Assembly: GCF_029478095.1 (NCBI RefSeq)
Contig: NZ_JAKOAV010000026.1
Location: 1-49,393, forward strand
Source of the DNA: Pelotomaculum isophthalicicum JI
GTDB taxonomy: Bacteria; Bacillota; Desulfotomaculia; Desulfotomaculales; Pelotomaculaceae
DNA: 49,393 bases
Reading direction: 5' to 3'
Under the pieces are notes generated by a model. It was not told the origin of the DNA and ran no database searches. It was given only the letters and a program-made list of their open reading frames with translations. Below, piece by piece: positions 1-8,113 of this stretch (positions within the stretch are counted from its first letter, which is position 1; every line of letters begins with the position of its first letter). The translations under genes and the position numbers were made by a program.

Positions 1-47
1 ATTCCTAAAAAACGTTGTATCCGTCGAGGGGAGACGACGGCCCCCGG

Positions 48-114
48 CCGCGCGCCGCGCGGTGTAGGCGGGATTTCAGTCGCCCTACGGGCTCCTTACA
101 TCCCGCCTACACCG
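48..114. repeat. GC-rich nested hairpin / inverted repeat
   Basis: A perfect 15-bp inverted repeat (60-74 with 100-114) encloses a loop that itself folds (82-85 with 89-92). A second small GC hairpin (48-53 with 57-62) abuts it. The DNA is far more GC-rich than the AT-rich DNA that follows. There is no T-run, so it is not a classical terminator. It could be a REP-type mobile palindrome or the end of a structured RNA, and it may mark the edge of the accessory segment. Confidence 0.6.
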
Positions 115-201
115 GCAAGTCCCCATCACGAAATGTTAGTGTGGATGAAAGGTGGGGATGCCGAAAAATCAAGATATTCTGTAATACCAAGAGTTTTTTA
201 G

Positions 202-415
202 CCGGACAAATGTCCTAAATGTAAAACAACTGGGAGGGTACCCTTTTTTCAGGAGTCGCAAAGGGTTTATAGTAAACTTAAAGATGGTTAAAAAAATCAT
301 ACCTTGTGGTAGAAGTAGCTTTGAACTTGTTATGGCTAATACAGATAAAAGACCGCTTCTGACTTGGGAAAATGCTAAAATATTAGAAAACATGACAAAT
401 TCCAAAGTCTTATAA
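202..415 (+). pseudogene. Possible 3' remnant of a small zinc-ribbon gene
   Basis: One frame (202-289) has no start codon and reads a CPKC zinc-knuckle-like start followed by a polar stretch, ending at TAA 287-289. The overlapping next frame has an ATG at 284 and reads 43 codons to TAA 413-415, directly before a good terminator. Together they look like the end of a gene broken by a frameshift near 285. Only the frames and the CxxC pair are seen. The second frame alone could be a genuine 43-aa peptide. Function is not recognised. Confidence 0.25.
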
Positions 416-423
416 ACATTTTC

Positions 424-450
424 AAGGGTTTTTAAACGAACCCTTTTTTT
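424..450 (+). terminator. Rho-independent terminator
   Basis: A 7-bp stem (424-430 with 439-445) with an 8-nt loop runs into a T-tract (444-450). It lies 8 nt after the stop of the small reading frame ending at 415, which supports a once-functional gene ending there. Confidence 0.65.
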
Positions 451-705
451 GAATCGGTATCAAGTCTTATGCAATTTTAGACAACGAATATACGAAGATA
501 GACATGAAAATGCGGTTTATAGACATAATCCATAGACAAGTTCTTTTATAAATGCTAAATTATTATCACCAAAATATGGGTGGCGAAAATCTATACGCGG
601 GGGTGATTCCAGTGGGCCAATATTAGTTAAATCTTTGTAAAGCAAATCATGAAAGCTGCAACTATCATACACATTTACTCTTACATCATATATTTTAATT
701 AATTA
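451..705. other. AT-rich stretch without recognisable gene
   Basis: No reading frame, RNA gene or promoter could be supported here. The sequence is AT-rich and ends in the TTAATTA that forms the left target duplication of the insertion sequence. Confidence 0.5.
699..705. repeat. Left copy of 7-bp target-site duplication
   Basis: TTAATTA lies immediately outside the left terminal inverted repeat and is repeated exactly at 2308-2314 outside the right one. The sequence is AT-rich, so part of the match could be chance, but its position against both repeat ends supports transposition. Confidence 0.6.
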
Positions 706-2307
706 CAGTAGTTATGCACTTGCAGTAAATTAGTGCCAAAAAAATTTTTAGAAAATCTCTAAAATCTCTTGACATTTTCAAAATCGCCCAATAATCGAAA
801 TGGATGGTATTTTTTGCCATTACATTATCGATACGGGTGATACAAAAGATGAACTTGCAAAAACCGGCCTTTGAAAACAAACAACATGGTCCTGGTGGCG
901 GTATTCCACTTCTGAAGAGTCTTTGGGAGAAATTTGACCTCTCGCTGCTCTTTTTGCAGACGGGTATTGTCAAGCATTCCGGTATTTCCGGTTGGTTGAT
1001 GTCTTTTGCCTATATTTGTGGCTTGATTGCTCAAAAGCCTTCGGTAAACCAGAATGCAGATTTTACCTCGGATTCTCCCATTCTGAAGGTTTTGTTAAAA
1101 GGTGAATCCATCAGCCAGTCTGCTTTCAGCCGTTTTTTCCGAAACCCTTTGAGTGGCTCCAGTTTGCGGTAGGCCGTGTCCAAAGGCTTCAGGAACGCCC
1201 GGAATCCCGGTTATCCGAAGGGGATGTGATTGCTTTGGATGACACCAAAGTGGCCCACCCGTTTGGGAAAAAACTTCCCTTCCTATGCTGGCTATTTGAT
1301 AGTTCTACCCGGAATCATGTCTGGTGTATGAACTTGATTTCCACCTATGCCGTTTTGAAAAACGGTTTGGAATACCCTCTCTTCTGGCGATTTTGGCGTA
1401 AAACCGAAAGCCGGAATGACAAACAAACCAAGCTGGAATTGGCACGGAAAATGCTCCTGGATCTCCGCAGTACCTGGCGTGAACGGCTATGGGTAGCTAT
1501 GGACCGCTGGTTTATATGCAAGAATTTCTTCAACTGGCTGGCCGAACACAACTTCGACTGGGTGACCAAGGCCGGGAAAAACACCGTTTTGTATTGCAAA
1601 TACTTCGATCCGGTATCCCGGAAAGAGCAATATAAGAAGGTCAACCCGAAAGAACTGCTCCGCAGCATTTATGCAAAGCTCTGCAAACTCGAAAAGGGTG
1701 GAATAATCAGCATTCCTGATGTCTACATCAAGCTTTCCTATGAAACCACCAACCGTAAAGGCGAGCCGGTGAGACGGTGGCGGTATGTCCCGATTGCAGC
1801 GGTTGCGTCTACGTACCGGAAAGAGCCGGTCACCGTGGACGGGATTCTTCAAGAGGATGATGAAAGTGCTGCCTGCCGGATGCCTACCTGTTGATCAGCA
1901 ACCGGCATGACGCGCCGGAAGAAGTGGCAGCGGCTTACGTTAAACGCTGGCGGATTGAAGTGTTTTACCGCACTGCCAAACAGGAACCGGGACTCACAAA
2001 TTGCCATTCGCGGTCGGAAGCTTCGCATTTTGCTCACATGGAACTGCTTTTTACCGCAGAAACCCTTCTATGCTACGCAAAATGGGAATGCAATAAAGAA
2101 GGCGCCGAAGAAGCCCTTTCCCACTGCGAAATGGTTAGATGCTTATTCAACGCCAGTCATCGGATTTGCTCTCATGAGCAACAAATCCAAGTCTATTTTG
2201 ACACAACTGGCGATCGGTTTTCAAGGTTCATCGAAAAATTTTGGCCCCCACATCCATTTTTCTGGTTGTGGAATTGGTGCTATTTACCTGCAACTGCATA
2301 ACTCATG
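706..2307 (+). mobile_element. IS4-family insertion sequence, about 1.6 kb, complete ends
   Basis: Imperfect terminal inverted repeats of about 25 bp (706-731 and 2282-2307) share a core reading GTTATGCA then TTGCAG. They bound one transposase gene and are flanked by TTAATTA on both sides. About 140 bp of leader precedes the transposase. The ends are intact, so the element could be moved in trans, but its own transposase is broken by frameshifts. The 7-bp duplication is shorter than in many IS4 subgroups; the exact subgroup is not assigned. Confidence 0.8.
849..2301 (+). pseudogene. IS4-type DDE transposase, frameshifted
   Basis: The protein is spread over three frames. The N-terminal part runs from ATG 849 to a stop at 1172, but the homologous continuation (FEWLQF then RVQRLQERP) is already in another frame from about 1145. 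The central part carries the first two catalytic acidic residues, in ALDDTK (about 1235) and VAMDRW (about 1495). The C-terminal part, from about 1880 to 2301, carries the YVKRWRIEVFYRTAKQ signature with the catalytic glutamate. Junctions lie at about 1135-1150 and 1845-1890; the second region may hold more than one indel. The element is therefore probably not autonomous, unless these are sequencing errors. The C-terminal domain reaches the right inverted repeat, so nothing large is missing. Confidence 0.85.
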
Positions 2308-2314
2308 TTAATTA
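2308..2314. repeat. Right copy of 7-bp target-site duplication
   Basis: TTAATTA directly follows the right inverted repeat and matches 699-705. It lies about 20 bp upstream of the ribosome-binding site of the secreted-protein gene, so the element landed just upstream of that gene and may have separated it from its promoter. Confidence 0.6.
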
Positions 2315-2348
2315 GATTAATAACTTTATAAATTTAGGAGGAATAAAT

Positions 2349-3188
2349 CTGAAAAGATTTCTTGCAACTCTAACTACCCTCTGTTTACTAATTATACTAG
2401 CAGCAACAATAGCTTATGCTAACCCGTCTAGTGAAAGTAATCTTAGTACCTGGGATGTCGAGCTTCAGCAGCAGAAAGCGGCTGAACAGCCATTAGCTTC
2501 GGACGAAGCAATTAAAAAGTTTAACGAAAACAAAGCAATCGCTGAACAACAAAAAGCAGAAGCGGATCAAAAAGCTATAGAAAAAATAATCCAAGGGGCG
2601 AAAACGTCAGAAGATAGCAATAAAATTTCCCCAGGCTTTGAATTGAATAAGGACAAAAGTTTAGCAACACCTGCTTCAGGATTAGTATGGTGGTATTATT
2701 TACCTAATAATGACAAATCAAAAGGTGGTTCCGGTGTAGGTTGGAGTGGTTCTTCTTGGGCGGCCTCCGATGATATCAGAAATGGTTCGAGAGCGGAACT
2801 ATATGGTGCCTATTGGGCAAAAGCTTGGGGATGGAATTACTACACACCCTCTACGACAGGGAACTATTCTGTATTAACTAAGTTTTATGTTACAGGACGT
2901 ATTATTAGCGGTAGTTCATTAGCGGTAAGAGTTAAAGTTACTGACACCACTACTGGTCAAACCGTAACAAGAACTATTTTTAACCCCGGTGCCGGGTATT
3001 ACAATAATCAATGCGTTGAAGAAGCGGAACAATTTTACTTACAAGGTGGGCATAGATACGCGTTCACATTTGAGACGGAAACTAATTCAAGTGCTCTAGC
3101 CTCCGCAACATTTAGCGATTTCTACGAAAAGGAAATAGGAGGGGTACAGCGAAAAATCTATTTCTATAGTATGAGTTTGTCCAATTAA
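2349..3188 (+). CDS. Secreted protein of unknown function, CTG start
   Basis: The frame is open from CTG 2349, preceded by a clear AGGAGG (about 2337-2342) at 6-nt spacing, to TAA 3188, giving 279 aa. The first ATG/GTG/TTG choice (TTG 2643) would discard the export signal and has no ribosome-binding site, so the CTG start is preferred. Residues 2-24 form a signal peptide: KR, a hydrophobic core rich in L, T and I, then AYA with likely cleavage before N25. A Q/E/K/A-rich, probably helical linker (about 35-95) follows. The C-terminal half (about 100-279) is rich in G, S, Y, W and T and looks like a beta-sandwich; it has one visible cysteine. The family is not recognised. The next gene starts 11 nt downstream and encodes a membrane protein, so the two may form a unit. 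Codon use is AT-rich, unlike genes to the right, suggesting acquisition. Confidence 0.75.
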   Translation: MKRFLATLTTLCLLIILAATIAYANPSSESNLSTWDVELQQQKAAEQPLASDEAIKKFNENKAIAEQQKAEADQKAIEKIIQGAKTSEDSNKISPGFELNKDKSLATPASGLVWWYYLPNNDKSKGGSGVGWSGSSWAASDDIRNGSRAELYGAYWAKAWGWNYYTPSTTGNYSVLTKFYVTGRIISGSSLAVRVKVTDTTTGQTVTRTIFNPGAGYYNNQCVEEAEQFYLQGGHRYAFTFETETNSSALASATFSDFYEKEIGGVQRKIYFYSMSLSN

Positions 3189-3198
3189 GAGGTGACTG

Positions 3199-3456
3199 AT
3201 GGATTTTAGCATTATTATAGGATTGTTGCTATTTATAGCGTTAGTTTACTATTTTTATCAAGCATATACTTCACAGAAAAACAAAAAGAGGATTGTGGAT
3301 TTGTTAGCAGTAGGCGTTATTCTTTGGGTAGCCCCAAAATTAAGTACTTACATTAACAAAGAACCATTCGAGGTAAGTGGAATATTGATATTCGCTTATG
3401 GATGGGGAATATTTATCATTGAGAAATTCTGGGAAGGGTTTGATGGAAAGAAGTAA
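3199..3456 (+). CDS. Small membrane protein of unknown function
   Basis: This 85-aa frame starts at ATG 3199, with GAGGTGA (3189-3195) as ribosome-binding site, 11 nt after the secreted-protein gene. Hydrophobic segments lie at about residues 2-23, 31-46 and 57-78, separated by a short basic loop (QKNKKR). It therefore probably spans the membrane two or three times and has almost no soluble domain. No family is recognised. Tight spacing suggests co-expression with the secreted protein, which fits an export partner or an immunity-type protein, but neither role is shown by sequence. Confidence 0.6.
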   Translation: MDFSIIIGLLLFIALVYYFYQAYTSQKNKKRIVDLLAVGVILWVAPKLSTYINKEPFEVSGILIFAYGWGIFIIEKFWEGFDGKK

Positions 3457-3760
3457 AAATCACCTAAAGAAAAGGGCTGAATCAAGTGCCGCCATTCGCG
3501 CTATTTGACTTTGCCAGTGTAAATCCTCTATGTCCATCAGTATTTCGCTAAGACTCTATTTGATAGGAATCTAGGTCTCCGTGCCGAAAATGTCCAAAAC
3601 TTGTATGCCACAAAATGCACCGACATAATATGAGTGCGAATCTAAACAAAAGTAACAATTCGGAATTTTTTCGCGTAAAAAGGCTCAATAATCAGCTAAT
3701 ACCTGACTATTGAGCCTTAACAATAGCTTGAGTAAAAACCAATAAATTTTAAAAGGTAAA
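3457..3760. other. AT-rich intergenic stretch
   Basis: No gene is supported here. The only clear structure is the inverted repeat at 3680-3718, listed separately. Both strands are interrupted by frequent stops. Confidence 0.5.
3677..3718 (-). terminator. Hairpin, possible terminator for leftward transcripts
   Basis: An 11-bp perfect stem (3680-3690 with 3708-3718) reads into a short T-run on the minus strand (complement of A 3677-3681). On the plus strand no T-run follows. It would stop leftward transcription from the radical-SAM gene or from the decayed minus-strand frame at 3761-3911. Confidence 0.45.
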
Positions 3761-3911
3761 TTACAAATATGATTTATAACTTTTTATATCATTCTTACTT
3801 AACGGCTTTTTTTTCTCAATAGAATGCGGTGGTATCTCCTCATATTCCTTTGTATTAGAAATTTCGTCTTTGAGTGCATCTCCTTCAATGAAGTAATCAA
3901 TAATAAGGCTA
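3761..3911 (-). pseudogene. Coding-like tail of a lost gene
   Basis: On the minus strand an open stretch of about 50 codons ends at TAA (3761-3763) and starts just after an in-frame stop (3914-3916), with no ATG or other usual start. The translation is strongly charged and non-repetitive (for example NTKEYEEIPPHS and KKKPLSKNDIKSYK), more like real protein than noise. It sits just before the hairpin at 3677-3718. Best read as the preserved C-terminal end of a deleted gene. Identity unknown. Confidence 0.25.
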
Positions 3912-3974
3912 CTTTATGCATTACACAAAGCTATGCGGCATGTCTTGGGCCTTGTGGCCGCATTCATTATCTAA

Positions 3975-4895
3975 TCAATACCTGCTAAGGCCACTGAGGT
4001 CGAAACGAGGGACATATTCCTCCGTTGCCGCTGCTAAATCTTGCATGTAGCCGTTTTGCAGTCCGGCTTTATCGAAATATTCCAGTACGGCTTGATACTC
4101 TACCGGAGAAAGACGGCGGTTGATTTCCGGATGCCGGCGGGCTTGCCAGAGCGGCACGTATTGGCTCATGATACTGACAAAAGTTTCGGCAGGCAAATTG
4201 GAGTGTATCCATTCCAGTATGCGGCAAGCAGCGTCGCGCTGGCCGGGCAGGACCAGATGGCGGATCAGTAGACCTCGTACGGCTAAGCCTTCTTCGCTGA
4301 AAGTCAGGTTTCCCACCTGACGGTGCATCTCCAAAACGACGGCTGCGGCGACTGCGAAGTAGTTTTTTACCCCGCTGTAGCGGGAGGCTGCTTCCTCCGT
4401 GAAGTATTTCAGGTCGGGCAGGTAGATGTCCACCAGCCCATCCAGCAGTCGCAGTGCCGCCACGTTTTCGTAGGCGTTGGAGTTATACACGACAGGTATT
4501 TTCAGACCCTGGTTTTTCGCCTGGCGCAGGGCGGCGGCAATAACCGGTATGTACGGGGTGGGGGAGACCAGGTTCAGATTGTGCGCCCCGGCGGTTTGGC
4601 GCTGCAAAAATACTTCAGCCAATTCGGTTGCCGACAGGTCTTTTCCGGTGTCTCCCCAACTGATCTCGTGGTTCTGGCAGTAGACACAGCGCAGGTTGCA
4701 GCGGGAAAAAAAGACTGTGCCTGAGCCGCGGCTGCCGCTGATGCACGGTTCTTCCCCGTGGTGCTGCGCGGCTAGGGCGACTGTGGCGGCAGCCCCCGCG
4801 CCGCAAAAGCCGGTTTCGCCGCGCAGCCGGTCCGCCATGCACCGGCGCGGGCAAAGTTCGCACCGGCGTAATGCCGCCATGGCTGTTTCGGCCAT
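3975..4895 (-). CDS. Radical SAM protein, PflA-related (COG1313 type)
   Basis: This 306-aa protein has the radical SAM cluster motif CxxxCxxC at C66, C70 and C73 (in SRCNLRCVYCQN), which binds a [4Fe-4S] cluster and S-adenosylmethionine. An extra N-terminal cysteine set (C12, C15, C19, C31) may bind a second metal centre. The overall plan matches the uncharacterised relatives of pyruvate formate-lyase activating enzyme; no glycyl-radical enzyme partner is visible nearby, so the substrate is unknown. It lies 22 nt downstream of the THUMP methyltransferase gene on the same strand, so the two are probably co-transcribed. Start ATG 4895 follows an AAGGAGC site read on the minus strand. Confidence 0.85.
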   Translation of the reverse strand: MAETAMAALRRCELCPRRCMADRLRGETGFCGAGAAATVALAAQHHGEEPCISGSRGSGTVFFSRCNLRCVYCQNHEISWGDTGKDLSATELAEVFLQRQTAGAHNLNLVSPTPYIPVIAAALRQAKNQGLKIPVVYNSNAYENVAALRLLDGLVDIYLPDLKYFTEEAASRYSGVKNYFAVAAAVVLEMHRQVGNLTFSEEGLAVRGLLIRHLVLPGQRDAACRILEWIHSNLPAETFVSIMSQYVPLWQARRHPEINRRLSPVEYQAVLEYFDKAGLQNGYMQDLAAATEEYVPRFDLSGLSRY

Positions 4896-4917
4896 CTCTT
4901 ATAGTGCTCCTTTCCTA

Positions 4918-6093
4918 TTAATCCGGTTCCGCGACTGGTTCCGGAGCAGTTATGGAATCCCGGCGCGGCGGCCGGGGGCCGAAAAACTGGTAGTAGTCGC
5001 ACTGGATCCGTCCGTTGTACAGCTTGCGCTTTTTATCGGCCCGTCTGCCGAATAGCTTCTCGAATTCGTGGTGAGCGGTCAATACATAGAATGACCAGGT
5101 ATCCAAGGCTTTGAAAACCTGTCCCATTTCCCGGTAGAGGCGGCTGACGGCCGGCAGGTCTTCCAAACGCTGCCCGTAAGGAGGGTTGCAGATAATGTAC
5201 CCGTATTTCTGCCGTGCTCTCAATTCGGCCACCGGGGACTGCTGCCAATGGATCTGGTCTTCCACTCCCGCGAGGCGGGCATGATACCGGGCTAGACTTA
5301 AAACATCTTTGTCGATGTCTGTTCCCCGGATAATTAATTGCCGTCGGCGGTGGATTACATCTTCCGCTTCCTGACGCGCTTCCCGCCATAGCTGGGCAGG
5401 CACAACCGGCCATTTTTCAGCGTCAAACTCCCGTTTCAAGCCCGGCGCCCGGTTCAGGCCGATTAGCGCCGCTTCTATGGGGATAGTGCCCGAGCCGCAC
5501 ATGGGGTCAATCAGGACGCGCTCAGGTTTCCAGCGGCTTAAGCTAATCATGGCGGCGGCCAGAGTCTCCTTGAGTGGGGCGGCTCCCGTCAATTTACGGT
5601 AGCCGCGCTTGTGCAGGCCCGCGCCGCTGGTGTCAATCGTCAGGGTGGCCACGTCTTTCAATAGAGCTACTTCGATGGTATACCGGGGGCCGGTTTCTTC
5701 AAACCACTGCCTGCGGTACCGCTGCTTCATTTTTTCAACCACCGCTTTCTTGACGATGGCCTGGCAGTCGGGAACGCTGAACAGCTTGGAATTTATCGAC
5801 TTGCCCTGCACGGGAAAGACGGCGTTTTCAGGAATCCAGTCCGGCCAGGGCAAGGCCTTGGTTTTTTCAAAGAGTTCATCAAACGAAAAAACCTGGAACT
5901 CGCCTATTTTGACAAGTACCCGGTCCGCGCTGCGCAGCCACAGGTTAGCCCGGCAGATAGCGCTCTCATCGGCCTTGAAGGTCACTCTGCCGTTTTCCAC
6001 AACGGTCCGCTCATAGCCCAACGCACGGATTTCCCGCGCCACCACCGCTTCCAGGCCAAAAGCGGTGGTGGCGATTAATTCAACTTCGGCCAT
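4918..6093 (-). CDS. THUMP-domain class I RNA methyltransferase (RlmL/YpsC type)
   Basis: This 391-aa protein has an N-terminal THUMP RNA-binding region (about 45-155) and a C-terminal Rossmann methyltransferase. The SAM-binding motif I is DPMCGSGT at 196-203 and the catalytic NPPY is at 303-306, typical of N2-guanine methyltransferases acting on 23S rRNA. It corresponds to the first half of the E. coli RlmL fusion and to the stand-alone YpsC of Firmicutes. The exact modified base cannot be read from sequence. It is the first of two tightly spaced minus-strand genes. Confidence 0.9.
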   Translation of the reverse strand: MAEVELIATTAFGLEAVVAREIRALGYERTVVENGRVTFKADESAICRANLWLRSADRVLVKIGEFQVFSFDELFEKTKALPWPDWIPENAVFPVQGKSINSKLFSVPDCQAIVKKAVVEKMKQRYRRQWFEETGPRYTIEVALLKDVATLTIDTSGAGLHKRGYRKLTGAAPLKETLAAAMISLSRWKPERVLIDPMCGSGTIPIEAALIGLNRAPGLKREFDAEKWPVVPAQLWREARQEAEDVIHRRRQLIIRGTDIDKDVLSLARYHARLAGVEDQIHWQQSPVAELRARQKYGYIICNPPYGQRLEDLPAVSRLYREMGQVFKALDTWSFYVLTAHHEFEKLFGRRADKKRKLYNGRIQCDYYQFFGPRPPRRDSITAPEPVAEPD

Positions 6094-6194
6094 ACTCGAT
6101 AATCACCTGCTTGTCATCTTGATTATAAAGTTGTCGCCGTATGAAGGTAAGTGCTACGCCATACTGAGCTAACTTATATAAGTATGTTTTATAT

Positions 6195-7505
6195 TTACTC
6201 TTGTTTATATGTTGCTGCCGGAAAGCCTGCTTTTTCCGCTGCCGACAGCCCGGCTACCCAACCGGTGGAGAAAGCTATTTGCATGTTAAACCCGCCGGTG
6301 TACGCGTCCACGTCGATCACTTCGCCGGCGAAATACAGGCCGTCAACCAGGCGCGAAGCCATGGTGCGGGGGTCAAGCTCCCGCACGCTAACCCCGCCGG
6401 CGGTGACCATCGCTTCGGCAAGCGGCCGTGTTCCCGTTATGGTGAAGGGCAGATTTTTAAACAGCCGGGCGGCTTCACGCCAGGCTCCTTTGCTTGTTTC
6501 ACCGGACTTTTGGTGTTCGCTCACCTGGAGCATTCTGGCGCATATGGCCGCGAGACGGCCGGGCAGCAATTGTTTAATAATGTTGATTATAGCTTTTTGC
6601 GGCTGTTCAGAAGCCATGGAAAGCAGCAAGTCGGCCAAGCTTTCCTCGCTCATTTCCGGTAAAACATCCATCAGCAGGCATAGATCACAGACACCGGCGG
6701 CAGTTTTTTGTTTGGAAACCACCCGGCTTAACCTGAGCGCGGCCGGTCCGGAAATGCCAAAGTGGGTAAAAACAACATCACCCCGCTCAATGGCGATTGT
6801 TTTGCCTTCAGCAGTAGTTAGAGTAAGCAAGGGGTTTGTTATGGACAATCCCTGCAGCTGTCTGCATAGATGCTGTTCGGCAAGGCATAGCGGCACCAGG
6901 CCGGGATGACGCGGGGTAACCTGGTGGCCGGCTTGTCTCGCGAGCGCGTAACCGTCTCCCGTTGAGCCGGTTTGCGGATAAGAAGCCCCGCCGGTGGCGA
7001 TAACAGCCGTTTTACCGGCAAATATGCGCCGCCCGGCGGCAATTACTCCCTGACAGCGGCGGTTTGCCAGTAATAATTCAGCTGCCCTGACCAGATAGAT
7101 TAACCGCACGCCTGAGACCGTCAAATATTCCTCCAGGGCGTCGACCACTTTACCGGCTTGTTCGTTAACCGGAAAAACCCGGCCGCATTCCTCTTCTTTT
7201 GTAGGCACGCCCAGTTCTTTTAAAAATTTTCTGCAGTCCGCGCTGGAGAAGCGGGATAAAGCGCTGAACAGATATCTCCCGTTTCCCGGAACATTATTAA
7301 TAAAATCATTCAGTGAAGCAGTATTGGTCAAATTGCCCCGCCCGCCTCCGGTGATGCTCATTTTGCGTCCCAGACGCTCATTTTTTTCCAGTAAAGTCAC
7401 TTTCGCTCCCGATATTACGGCGGCCGCGGCTGCAAACATGCCTGCCGGGCCACCGCCGACCACCAGAACGTCTGACGTGTCCGGGTTGTTTTCTTGTCTG
7501 CCCAT
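6195..7505 (-). CDS. HI0933/YhiN-family FAD flavoprotein
   Basis: This 436-aa protein starts with a dinucleotide-binding motif, VVGGGPAG (15-22), followed by the family hallmark TGGGRGNLTN (52-61) that contacts FAD. The C-terminal FAD motif (FAGEVIDVDAYTGGFN) is also intact. Members are called aminoacetone-oxidase-like or BaiN-like NAD(P)/FAD oxidoreductases, and their physiological substrates are mostly unknown. It is cytoplasmic, with no signal peptide or membrane segment. It is about 100 nt upstream of the methyltransferase gene on the same strand, close enough for a shared transcript. Confidence 0.9.
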   Translation of the reverse strand: MGRQENNPDTSDVLVVGGGPAGMFAAAAAVISGAKVTLLEKNERLGRKMSITGGGRGNLTNTASLNDFINNVPGNGRYLFSALSRFSSADCRKFLKELGVPTKEEECGRVFPVNEQAGKVVDALEEYLTVSGVRLIYLVRAAELLLANRRCQGVIAAGRRIFAGKTAVIATGGASYPQTGSTGDGYALARQAGHQVTPRHPGLVPLCLAEQHLCRQLQGLSITNPLLTLTTAEGKTIAIERGDVVFTHFGISGPAALRLSRVVSKQKTAAGVCDLCLLMDVLPEMSEESLADLLLSMASEQPQKAIINIIKQLLPGRLAAICARMLQVSEHQKSGETSKGAWREAARLFKNLPFTITGTRPLAEAMVTAGGVSVRELDPRTMASRLVDGLYFAGEVIDVDAYTGGFNMQIAFSTGWVAGLSAAEKAGFPAATYKQE

Positions 7506-7829
7506 TTACTGCTCCTCATTATAATCAGATTCGTATGAATGTTTGCAAAGATAATGCATTTACAGGTAAGAGGCCGGGAATTACGATAGCAAAACTGAGC
7601 ATTCTTTTAACGGGATTTTAATCTATAAAACAAAAAAACACAAGCAAAATTGCCTAATGGCTAAGGATGCTCCAAGCTTAGTAAAATTTATTGCCCATTT
7701 GATAATAATAGTGAGGAACAATAGTGAGGAACAAAAAGTTGCTGTATGTGGAAAGGAGATTGTTTCAGCCATGCCGAACTATACCTGTTGCCGACAGCTA
7801 TCAATAAAACGAGGAAGGTGGTAAGACAT
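7506..7829. other. Intergenic region with a 13-bp tandem duplication
   Basis: This region separates the minus-strand flavoprotein from the rightward genes. A 13-bp unit (ATAGTGAGGAACA) occurs twice head to tail at 7708-7733. The frame of the 60-aa gene is open upstream to ATG 7746, but the strong ribosome-binding site is at 7811-7821. No clear promoter is seen. Confidence 0.5.
7708..7733. repeat. 13-bp exact tandem repeat, two copies
   Basis: ATAGTGAGGAACA is repeated exactly at 7708-7720 and 7721-7733. Two copies only, so it may be a recent slippage event or a paired protein-binding site upstream of the 60-aa gene. Confidence 0.7.
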
Positions 7830-8012
7830 ATGTCTGAATGGTATATTATTCTCGTCATAACATCTGACGGTCAGCAGCGCGTTGCCATTTCCACGGAGCA
7901 GGACGGTCCGGTGATGGCTACTGCCGCCACGAGGGAGGAAGCGGTTGAAAGCGCAAAAAGTTTGTCCACTATGACCGGTTTACCGTTATACAACCAGGAA
8001 ACCGACGAATGA
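7830..8012 (+). CDS. Conserved-looking 60-aa protein, unknown function
   Basis: The start is placed at ATG 7830, behind GAGGAAGGTGG (7811-7821), rather than at ATG 7746, which would add 28 poorly conserved-looking residues. The 60-aa product is soluble, alternates short beta-like stretches (WYIILVIT, QRVAIST) and a helix (TREEAVESAKSLS), and has no cysteines. This pattern suggests a small alpha/beta fold. The family is not recognised. It precedes galE by about 100 nt on the same strand. Confidence 0.6.
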   Translation: MSEWYIILVITSDGQQRVAISTEQDGPVMATAATREEAVESAKSLSTMTGLPLYNQETDE

Positions 8013-8113
8013 TTTGCTCCTTGCCGGACATGCTCCGGAAACAAATTTAAGATATAATCTGTTTAAGAAACGCGGTTGCCAGCTCAGTTGACAATCGTGA
8101 GAGAGGTGGAGCA

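Noticed and set aside
15-218. 67-codon frame at the left edge
   Set aside because: It runs through the GC-rich hairpin, has low-complexity Arg/Pro composition and no ribosome-binding site.
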